Part shown: one piece after another, positions 1 to 5,183 of the stretch | How positions within the stretch are numbered: the stretch's first letter is position 1 | Layout of the letters: each line of letters starts with the position of its first letter | Origin: Flavobacteriaceae bacterium | GTDB lineage: Bacteria; Bacteroidota; Bacteroidia; Flavobacteriales; Flavobacteriaceae | Assembly (NCBI GenBank): GCA_023700885.1 | Contig: JAMPYA010000143.1 | Location: forward strand, 1 to 5,769 | DNA: 5,769 nt | Direction of reading: 5' to 3' | Notes under the pieces: generated by a model | The model's input: the letters and a program-made list of their open reading frames with translations, nothing else | Database searches by the model: none | Told to the model about the DNA's origin: nothing | Program-made: the position numbers and the translations under genes

Positions 1-72
1 AAAAATTGTTTATCAAGGATGAAAAGGTACACTACCTCTATAAAAATATTAGGGGAATATCTTAGAAGTTAA
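1..72 (+). CDS. pheA: Prephenate dehydratase, C-terminal end only (partial at 5' side)
   Basis: Frame 1 is open from the first base to a TAA at 70-72 and encodes 23 residues that include KRYTTSIKILGEY followed by LRS. A terminal 'hydrophobic-K-hydrophobic-LGEY' strand is typical of the end of the ACT regulatory domain of Bacteroidetes prephenate dehydratases. Those enzymes convert prephenate to phenylpyruvate in phenylalanine synthesis. The placement fits: in flavobacteria this gene commonly precedes the aminotransferase and tyrA. The last two codons and the stop (AGA AGT TAA) already belong to the 7-bp repeat that follows, so the exact C-terminus may have been set by the repeat. Only the tail is visible and the catalytic domain lies outside the window, so the assignment rests on a short motif plus context. 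Confidence 0.6.
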   Translation, partial: KNCLSRMKRYTTSIKILGEYLRS

Positions 73-116
73 AAGTTAAAAGTTAAAAGTTAAAAGTGAA
101 CAGAGAGGAGTGAAAA
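67..116 (+). repeat. 7-bp tandem repeat array (GTTAAAA/GTGAAAA type)
   Basis: From 68 the sequence reads as consecutive heptads: four exact GTTAAAA units (68-95), then the diverged units GTGAACA (96-102), GAGAGGA (103-109) and GTGAAAA (110-116). The seven bases before it (CTTAGAA) match five of seven positions, so the array may start at 61. It overlaps the stop codon of the preceding partial gene and fills most of the gap before the aminotransferase start. Because 7 is not a multiple of 3, stops occur in every frame through the array. No hairpin or terminator is evident in it. Its function is unknown. Confidence 0.85.
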
Positions 117-138
117 CAAAAATTAAAATCTTACAAAA

Positions 139-1287
139 ATGATATCAAAAGCCAATAGATTACAAACAGTGCAAGAGTACTATTTTTCGCATAAACTGCG
201 AGAAGTGCAGCAGTTAATAACAGCAGGAAAATCCATTATAAATTTAGGAATTGGAAGTCCAGATATGGCTGCTGCTCCGGAAGTTATCAAAGCGCTTACC
301 AATGCTACCATTTTACCAAATGCAACACAATATCAATCTTATCAAGGAACCCCTGAATTAAGAAATGCGATTAGTAAATTTTATCAACATCAATTTAAAG
401 TAACCTTAAATCCCATCAATGAGATTTTGCCTTTGATGGGTTCTAAAGAAGGGATCATGCATATTAGTATGGCATTTTTAAATCCGGGAGATGAAGTTTT
501 AATTCCCAATCCGGGATATCCAACTTATGAATCAGTTACAAAATTGGTAGGTGCCGTTCCGGTTTTTTATGAGCTTAATGATACCAACAATTGGTTTCCA
601 GATTTAAAAAATTTATCGCAACATGATTTGTCAAAAGTAAAATTAATATGGGTTAATTACCCTCATATGCCAACCGGAGCAACCGTTACCCATCAGCAAT
701 GGAAACAATTAATCGATTTTGCTCAACAACATCAAATTTTAGTAGTCAATGACAATCCGTACAGTTTTATTTTAAACGATGAACCCAATAGTATTTTGCA
801 AGTTGACGGAGCGCATGAAGTAGCCTTAGAGCTCAACTCTTTAAGTAAAACATTTAATATTTCCGGTATGCGTGTAGGAATGGTTATGGGTGCGGCAGCA
901 AATATTGAAGCGGTATTACAAGTGAAAAGTCAGATGGATTCAGGCATGTTTTTAGGAATACAACATGCAGCAATTGCGGCACTTCAGCTAGAAAAATCAT
1001 GGTTTGTCAATTTAAACAAGATTTATAAAGAACGTCGCTTATTGGTTTGGAAATTACTCGACAAGCTTCATTGTACTTATGATAAAAATACTGCCGGATT
1101 ATTTGTCTGGGCTAAAATTCCCGAAGGAAAAGATAGCGAGTATTTTACAGATGCCTTGCTGTATCAATCGGGCATTTTTATCACTCCGGGGAAGGTGTTT
1201 GGAAGTGCCGGTAATAACTATATCAGGGTTTCACTTTGTGCATCAGAAAGCGATTTAAATGAGGTTATCAATCGATTAAAAAAATAA
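139..1287 (+). CDS. Class I/II PLP-dependent aminotransferase, probably aromatic amino acid aminotransferase
   Basis: This 382-residue cytosolic fold-type I aminotransferase probably converts phenylpyruvate and 4-hydroxyphenylpyruvate to phenylalanine and tyrosine. Visible landmarks are an N-terminal substrate region with LGIGSPD (36-42), the NPGYPTY segment (124-130), NYPHMPTG (173-180), NDNPY (204-208, with Asp205 expected at the pyridine nitrogen and Tyr208 at the PLP hydroxyl), the Schiff-base lysine in SLSKTF (Lys237), GMRVG (Arg245, phosphate contact) and YIRVSL (Arg363, substrate carboxylate). The Asn normally found in the 'NPTG' motif is Met here (Met178). ATG at 139 is the first start after an in-frame stop at 124-126. 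No Shine-Dalgarno is present. It sits between pheA and tyrA, eight bases before the latter, which supports the aromatic assignment. Substrate choice is inferred from context; motifs alone would also fit an aspartate or alanine aminotransferase. Confidence 0.9.
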   Translation: MISKANRLQTVQEYYFSHKLREVQQLITAGKSIINLGIGSPDMAAAPEVIKALTNATILPNATQYQSYQGTPELRNAISKFYQHQFKVTLNPINEILPLMGSKEGIMHISMAFLNPGDEVLIPNPGYPTYESVTKLVGAVPVFYELNDTNNWFPDLKNLSQHDLSKVKLIWVNYPHMPTGATVTHQQWKQLIDFAQQHQILVVNDNPYSFILNDEPNSILQVDGAHEVALELNSLSKTFNISGMRVGMVMGAAANIEAVLQVKSQMDSGMFLGIQHAAIAALQLEKSWFVNLNKIYKERRLLVWKLLDKLHCTYDKNTAGLFVWAKIPEGKDSEYFTDALLYQSGIFITPGKVFGSAGNNYIRVSLCASESDLNEVINRLKK

Positions 1288-1295
1288 AAGTATCT

Positions 1296-2165
1296 ATGGA
1301 AAAAGTTGTCATTATTGGATTGGGGTTAATGGGAGGATCTATTGCCAGAGATCTAAAAAAATTAGGTAATTATCACATTTGTGGTATTGACCAAAATAAA
1401 ACCCACGCGCAAGAAGCATTGCAATTAGGTTGGGTTGATGATTTGGTATCCATTGATAAAGTCGCTGATAATCATTGGGTTATATTAGCTGTTCCGGTAA
1501 ATTATTTGCCATCCTTAGCGATAGAAGTGCTCGACAGAATTCATAAAGATACCATAGTTTTTGATATGGGATCTATCAAAAATCCTCTGTGTAATGCTGT
1601 TAAAAATCACCCAAACCGATCGCAATTAGTGGCGGTACATCCCATTGCAGGTACTGAAAATTCTGGACCTTCGGCGGCTATTCATCATTTATTCAAAAAG
1701 AAGTTGACTATAATTTGTGAACCAACTTCGAGTTGTCCGCAGAAATTGGAAAAAACAATTCAGTTGTGGAAATCGTTAGGAGCCAGAATTCATTTTATGG
1801 ACGCTGTAGCGCACGATAAACATTTGGCTTATGTGTCGCATCTTTCCCATATCAGCAGTTTTATGTTGGGTAAAACAGTCTTAGAAATAGAGAAAGATGA
1901 ACGACAAATCTTTAATTTGGCCGGTAGTGGATTTGAATCTACCGTAAGGTTAGCTAAAAGTGCTCCGCCCACATGGGCACCTATTTTTTTGGAAAATCAT
2001 GAAAATATACTTCAATCTTTGGATGAATATATTGAAAATCTACAGCAGTTTAGAACTTTAATTTTTCAGCAAGATGAACAACAATTGTCTGCTATTATGT
2101 ATCAATGTAATCATGTAGGCGAAATTTTAGCAGGCATTGCTTTAAATAACCATCAAGAACCGTAA
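1296..2165 (+). CDS. tyrA: Prephenate dehydrogenase
   Basis: The 289-residue enzyme oxidatively decarboxylates prephenate to 4-hydroxyphenylpyruvate, the tyrosine-specific step, in the cytosol. An N-terminal Rossmann fold opens with GLGLMGGS (8-15). Asp32 lies at the end of the second strand, which argues for NAD+ rather than NADP+. Further family motifs are AVPV (65-68), FDMGSIK (89-95), HPIAGTE with the probable catalytic His115 (115-121), SHLSH (181-185; the family more often has HLPH) and GSGFESTVRLAKS (210-222), in which Arg218 matches the conserved substrate-binding arginine. The rest is the helical dimerisation domain. There is no chorismate mutase or ACT domain, so it is the short monofunctional form; the mutase is supplied by the next gene. 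It starts eight bases after the aminotransferase stop and is presumably co-transcribed with it. Confidence 0.95.
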   Translation: MEKVVIIGLGLMGGSIARDLKKLGNYHICGIDQNKTHAQEALQLGWVDDLVSIDKVADNHWVILAVPVNYLPSLAIEVLDRIHKDTIVFDMGSIKNPLCNAVKNHPNRSQLVAVHPIAGTENSGPSAAIHHLFKKKLTIICEPTSSCPQKLEKTIQLWKSLGARIHFMDAVAHDKHLAYVSHLSHISSFMLGKTVLEIEKDERQIFNLAGSGFESTVRLAKSAPPTWAPIFLENHENILQSLDEYIENLQQFRTLIFQQDEQQLSAIMYQCNHVGEILAGIALNNHQEP

Positions 2166-2170
2166 ATTTG
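2137..2170 (+). promoter_or_regulatory. Possible Bacteroidetes-type internal promoter before the DAHP synthase gene
   Basis: TAAATTTG at 2163-2170 matches the Bacteroidetes -7 consensus TAnnTTTG exactly, and a TTG at 2137-2139 lies 23 bp upstream, at the upper edge of the spacing reported for the -33 element. Transcription would begin about 2176-2178, only a few bases before the ATG at 2184, giving a nearly leaderless mRNA. The motif overlaps the tyrA stop codon. This 18-bp gap is the longest between complete genes of the cluster. In AT-rich DNA such matches occur by chance, so confidence is low. Confidence 0.3.
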
Positions 2171-2183
2171 TACACTTATAATT

Positions 2184-3263
2184 ATGAAGAACAATATATT
2201 ATTTAAAAAATGGCTTCTCGATTTGCAACTCACGCACCCATTAGTGATTGCAGGTCCTTGTAGTGCTGAGACTGAAGCACAAGTGCTTTCTACAGCTCAT
2301 TTAATAAAAGATACAGATACTACTTTTTTTAGAGCAGGTATCTGGAAACCACGCACTCGACCTGGTCAGTTTGAAGGAGTTGGGAGTATTGGATTGAAGT
2401 GGCTTCAAAGAGTTAAAGAGGAAACCGGATTAAAAACAGCCACAGAAATTGCCAACGCCAGTCATGTAGAGCAAGCGTTGAAACACCATATAGATTTGTT
2501 GTGGATTGGAGCTCGTTCTACAGTAAGTCCTTTTATAGTTCAAGAAATTGCAGAAGCCTTAAGAGGTACTGATAAAATAGTATTGGTTAAAAATCCGGTA
2601 AATCCAGATTTGCCTTTATGGTTAGGTGCTGTTGAACGGTTGCAATCGGTTGGGATTGAAAAGTTAGGTGTAATCCATCGTGGATTTTCTTCGTATCACG
2701 AAAAAGTGTATCGCAATAAACCCAAATGGCCTTTGGCAATTGAACTGCGCAAACAGTTTCCAGACTTGCCTTTGTTGTTAGATCCTTCTCATATTTGTGG
2801 AAATCGGGAGTTGATTTTTGAAGTCTGTCAAACCGGACTTGATTTAAATTATGACGGATTTATGATTGAAACCCATATTGATCCGAACGGGGCTTGGAGC
2901 GATGCAGCACAGCAAATTACACCGCATCGTTTAAATGAAATTACGCAACAACTAAAGGTTAAGAAACCCTTATTAGAGGAGACGGATTATATTAACCGAC
3001 TTACTATTTATAGAAAAGAGTTAGATCAATTAGATCAAAATTTGATTGAGTTGCTTTCTTCCAGAATGGATATTGCTGAGCAAATTGGAAAACTTAAACA
3101 TGAAAAAAATGTTACTATTTTACAGAGTAGCAGATGGGATGAACTGATGCAAAAGATGATTGAAATAGGTTCAAAAAGAGGTTTAAGCCAAGAATTTATA
3201 GAAAAATTATTTAAGGCGATTCATCTGGAATCGATTCAACATCAACAAGATATTAATAAATAA
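2184..3263 (+). CDS. Bifunctional 3-deoxy-7-phosphoheptulonate synthase / chorismate mutase
   Basis: The protein has 359 residues in two domains. Residues 1 to about 260 form a type I-beta DAHP synthase, which condenses phosphoenolpyruvate and erythrose 4-phosphate. Visible are AGPCS (23-27, metal ligand Cys26), the substrate loop KPRTRPG (55-61), TE (87-88), WIGAR (107-111), VKNP (135-138), HRG (165-167), DPSH (200-203, metal ligand His203), ETH (229-231) and a WSDAAQQ segment with Asp239. Residues about 270-355 are an all-helical AroQ chorismate mutase: Arg277, Arg294 and Lys305 align with Arg11, Arg28 and Lys39 of the E. coli enzyme, and Arg317 with Arg51. The positions matching Asp48 and Glu52 are Gln314 and Trp318. 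In characterised fusions of this layout, such as that of Prevotella nigrescens, the mutase domain also serves as a prephenate sensor that inhibits the synthase. The same control is likely here but is inferred. The mutase feeds TyrA and PheA encoded upstream. Confidence 0.95.
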   Translation: MKNNILFKKWLLDLQLTHPLVIAGPCSAETEAQVLSTAHLIKDTDTTFFRAGIWKPRTRPGQFEGVGSIGLKWLQRVKEETGLKTATEIANASHVEQALKHHIDLLWIGARSTVSPFIVQEIAEALRGTDKIVLVKNPVNPDLPLWLGAVERLQSVGIEKLGVIHRGFSSYHEKVYRNKPKWPLAIELRKQFPDLPLLLDPSHICGNRELIFEVCQTGLDLNYDGFMIETHIDPNGAWSDAAQQITPHRLNEITQQLKVKKPLLEETDYINRLTIYRKELDQLDQNLIELLSSRMDIAEQIGKLKHEKNVTILQSSRWDELMQKMIEIGSKRGLSQEFIEKLFKAIHLESIQHQQDINK

Positions 3264-3265
3264 AT

Positions 3266-4201
3266 ATGCAAGGAATTGTCATAAAATCAACCGGAAGTTG
3301 GTATATTGTTAGAACAGATGATGGACTTTATACCAAGTGCCGTATTCGTGGCAAATTCAGAATGGAAGGGATTAAAAGCACCAATCCGGTAGCCGTTGGT
3401 GATGTAGTTGATTATGAGCTAGAACCTCAAAAAGATACGGGAGTTATTGTAAAAATTCATCCGCGTAAAAATTATATCATTCGCAGATCGGTTAATTTGT
3501 CTAAACAAACGCATATTATTGCCGCCAATATTAATCAGGCTTTTTTGTTGATAACAGTTGCTAATCCGCCTATACATACCAGTTTTATTGATCGTTTTAT
3601 TGCCACAGCAGAAGCTTATTCGATTCCTGTTATTTTATTGTTTAATAAAGTAGATGCTTTGGATGAAGTACAATTGCTACAAATGGAAGATTTAAAACTC
3701 GTTTATGAAGCTATAGGTTATGAATGTATAGAAGTATCAGCCGTTAACGGTAAAAATGTTGATGTGGTAAAGGAATTGATGCAAGATCAAGTGAGTTTGT
3801 TTTCGGGACATTCGGGTGTTGGAAAATCAACGCTTATTAATTTGATAGAACCTACTTTAAATTTAAAAACTAAAGAAGTCTCCATTCAAAGTGGTCAAGG
3901 ACAGCATACTACTACTTTTGCAGAGATGTTTGAACTTTCTTTTGGAGGCTTTATTATTGACACTCCCGGAATTAAAGGTTTTGGTGTGGTTGATTTTGAA
4001 AAGCAAGAGGTAGGCGATTATTTTCCGGAAATCTTTCATTTTAAACAGTATTGTAAGTTTAATAACTGCTTACATTTAGAAGAACCGGGTTGTGCCGTTT
4101 TGGAAGCTGTAGAAAGTGATGATATCGCTTTTTCTCGTTATCGTTCCTATGTTCAAATGTTAGAGAATGATGAAAATTACCGTGGTATTTCAGAATTTTA
4201 A
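3266..4201 (+). CDS. rsgA: Ribosome small subunit-dependent GTPase A
   Basis: RsgA (also YjeQ/YloQ) is a circularly permuted GTPase that checks late maturation of the 30S decoding centre and releases assembly factors. The 311-residue protein has an N-terminal OB-fold (about 1-70, with VAVGDVVDYE at 42-51) that binds rRNA. The permuted G domain shows its motifs in the diagnostic order: G4 NKVD (127-130), G5 SA (158-159), G1 P-loop GHSGVGKST (181-189), G2 HTTT (214-217) and G3 DTPG (232-235). The C-terminal zinc domain has Cys263, Cys268, His270 and Cys276 in the family pattern CxxxxCxHxxxxxC. Length and domain set are normal. It starts two bases after the DAHP synthase-mutase stop, so it must share a transcript with it or be translationally coupled to it. 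Confidence 0.97.
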   Translation: MQGIVIKSTGSWYIVRTDDGLYTKCRIRGKFRMEGIKSTNPVAVGDVVDYELEPQKDTGVIVKIHPRKNYIIRRSVNLSKQTHIIAANINQAFLLITVANPPIHTSFIDRFIATAEAYSIPVILLFNKVDALDEVQLLQMEDLKLVYEAIGYECIEVSAVNGKNVDVVKELMQDQVSLFSGHSGVGKSTLINLIEPTLNLKTKEVSIQSGQGQHTTTFAEMFELSFGGFIIDTPGIKGFGVVDFEKQEVGDYFPEIFHFKQYCKFNNCLHLEEPGCAVLEAVESDDIAFSRYRSYVQMLENDENYRGISEF

Positions 4202-4210
4202 TATACGTTT

Positions 4211-4663
4211 ATGAGGGTCGTTATCCAAAGAGTTTCCGAAGCATCTGTTACCATAGATAAGGTGCTAAAATCTCAGATTGGCAATGGATTGCTTATTTTA
4301 TTAGGAATAGAAACTGCAGATACTGAAGAAGATGTTGATGGGCTTATTAAAAAAATAGTTGCTTTAAGAGTTTTTCCTGATGATCAAAATATCATGAACT
4401 GTAGTGTGCAAGAGGTGAATGGTGAGGTGTTAGTTATCAGTCAGTTTACCTTACACGCATCTACCAAAAAAGGTAATAGACCTTCTTATATCAAATCAGC
4501 TCGACCAGAAATTGCCATTCCTTTATATGAATATTTCATCAATCAGTTAGCACTTCAATTACCTCAAAAAGTGCAATCTGGAGTTTTTGGTGCCGATATG
4601 AAAGTTGCTTTAATCAATGATGGTCCGGTTACTATTATGATTGATTCAAGGAATAGGGAATAG
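4211..4663 (+). CDS. dtd: D-aminoacyl-tRNA deacylase
   Basis: The 150-residue DTD-fold enzyme hydrolyses D-aminoacyl-tRNAs (classically D-Tyr-tRNA) and glycine mischarged on tRNA(Ala), protecting translation from wrong residues. It acts as a cytosolic homodimer. The N-terminus MRVVIQRVSEASV is typical. The two signature motifs are present: SQFTL (77-81), followed by TKKGNRPSY (85-93), and the C-terminal GPVT (138-141) with the cross-subunit Gly-cisPro pair at 138-139. GVFGADM (124-130) is also conserved. Length is normal. It begins nine bases after rsgA and is the last gene of the cluster before the insertion sequence. Its final codons (Arg-Asn-Arg-Glu-stop) fall in a GAATAGG-GAATAGG duplication that is in phase with the 7-bp array downstream, so the very C-terminus may be repeat-influenced. 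Confidence 0.96.
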   Translation: MRVVIQRVSEASVTIDKVLKSQIGNGLLILLGIETADTEEDVDGLIKKIVALRVFPDDQNIMNCSVQEVNGEVLVISQFTLHASTKKGNRPSYIKSARPEIAIPLYEYFINQLALQLPQKVQSGVFGADMKVALINDGPVTIMIDSRNRE

Positions 4664-4734
4664 GTTTGAGGGATGAGTGATGGGTGATGAGTGATGAGTG
4701 AAAAACTAAAAGTGAAAAGGGAATAGCGAAAAGT
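4651..4734 (+). repeat. Degenerate 7-bp-periodic array after dtd
   Basis: Read in steps of seven from 4651 the sequence is GAATAGG, GAATAGG, TTTGAGG, GATGAGT, GATGGGT, GATGAGT, GATGAGT, GAAAAAC, TAAAAGT, GAAAAGG, GAATAGC, GAAAAGT: twelve heptads with no slip, ending exactly at 4734. The dominant pattern is G-A-(A/T)-(A/G/T)-A-G-(T/G). GAAAAGT is a rotation of GTGAAAA, which is present in the array at 110-116, so both arrays belong to one family in the same orientation relative to the genes. The first two units lie in the last dtd codons and may be partly coincidental; 4672-4734 is the firm core. No terminator-like hairpin is present in this gap. Confidence 0.75.
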
Positions 4735-4748
4735 GTACGTCCCTGATA

Positions 4749-4774
4749 TAGGTTGACCACTTTAAGTCAATTTA
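4749..4774 (+). promoter_or_regulatory. RNA hairpin immediately before the orfA start
   Basis: TAGGTTGAC (4749-4757) can pair with GTCAATTTA (4766-4774) in RNA: nine base pairs, two of them G-U, around the eight-base loop CACTTTAA. The core TTGAC/GTCAA is a perfect inverted repeat. The stem ends two bases before the ATG at 4777. Hairpins at this location in other insertion sequences block translation from read-through transcripts entering from a flanking gene. That role is inferred here; the same repeat could instead be a protein binding site in the IS end. Confidence 0.4.
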
Positions 4775-4776
4775 CT

Positions 4777-5175
4777 ATGAGAGCAAACGTAAAATTATTA
4801 AGGAAACATCGACAGTTTACAGACGAATTTAAGAAAGAAATTATATCCGAATTTGAGAGTGGAAAATTCAGTGTTTGTCAACTGGAAAAACTACATAATA
4901 TTTCTAATTCAATTCTTTATTCTTGGATTTATAAATTTTCTACCTTTAACCAAAGTGGTTTTAGAATAGTAGAAATGAAAGCAAGTACTACAAACAAGGT
5001 AAAAGAGCTAGAACTTAAGGTAAAAGAACTAGAGCGCATCGTGGGTCAGAAACAAATCCAGGTAGATTATTTGGAGAAGATGATTGATTTGGCAAAAACA
5101 GATCTCAACATCGATATTAAAAAAAACTACAACACCCCACAATCAGTTGGTTCAGGGAAAACCATCAAAAAATAA
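4777..5175 (+). CDS. IS3-family transposase OrfA (helix-turn-helix and coiled-coil protein)
   Basis: From ATG 4777 this encodes 132 residues. Residues about 12-53 form an IS3/IS911-type helix-turn-helix (RQFTDEFKKEII, then SVCQLEKLHNIS and ILYSWIYKF) that binds the terminal inverted repeats. Residues about 73-108 form a coiled coil with an internal VKELELK/VKELERI heptad duplication, expected to mediate multimerisation with OrfA or OrfAB. The tail (115-132) is Lys-rich. An upstream in-frame TTG at 4753 would add eight residues but lies in the terminal hairpin, so ATG 4777 is preferred. OrfA alone usually acts as a regulator; the active transposase is the OrfAB fusion, made here by a probable -1 frameshift at 5121-5127. 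Unlike the flanking host genes, its only functional partner is the adjacent orfB. Confidence 0.88.
   Translation: MRANVKLLRKHRQFTDEFKKEIISEFESGKFSVCQLEKLHNISNSILYSWIYKFSTFNQSGFRIVEMKASTTNKVKELELKVKELERIVGQKQIQVDYLEKMIDLAKTDLNIDIKKNYNTPQSVGSGKTIKK
5121..5127 (+). promoter_or_regulatory. Probable -1 programmed frameshift site (A AAA AAC)
   Basis: A run of eight A at 5119-5126 followed by C gives A-AAA-AAC in the orfA phase (codons 5122-5124 and 5125-5127), the canonical X-XXY-YYZ heptamer. In the orfB frame the last upstream stop is TAA at 5118-5120, directly before the site, and the frame is then open through the ATG at 5184 to the window end. A shift here would fuse about 116 OrfA residues to OrfB through a 19-residue linker. 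A weak five-pair stem (5148-5152 with 5160-5164) follows, farther away than usual for a stimulator. A six-A run at 5167-5172 is a poorer alternative site. Confidence 0.65.
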
Positions 5176-5183
5176 ACTTTTCT

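Noticed and set aside
4641..4668. TTG (4641-4643) and TAGGTTTG (4661-4668), a second match to the Bacteroidetes -33/-7 promoter with 17-bp spacing
   Set aside because: It overlaps the dtd stop and the degenerate heptad array, which is rich in TAGG and TTTGAGG by composition, and no start codon of a real gene lies close downstream.
4672..4740. CRISPR-like short repeats downstream of dtd
   Set aside because: The repeats are contiguous 7-mers without spacers; this is a tandem heptad array and no cas gene is present.
4664..4750. Rho-independent terminator at the end of the dtd cluster
   Set aside because: No GC-rich hairpin with a following T run exists in the gap, so read-through toward the IS cannot be excluded.
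4741..4758. TTGACC as a sigma-70-like -35 box of an IS promoter
   Set aside because: Bacteroidetes primary sigma factors do not use TTGACA/TATAAT, and the matching -10 position would overlap the orfA start codon.
4753..4776. TTG start for orfA, eight codons upstream of ATG 4777
   Set aside because: It would place the start inside the IS terminal hairpin, the extra residues show no helix-turn-helix character, and an ATG is available just before the recognisable domain.
4996..5037. 21-bp direct repeat in orfA (AAGGTAAAAGA... twice)
   Set aside because: It encodes successive VKELE heptads of the coiled coil and is explained by protein structure rather than by a separate DNA element.
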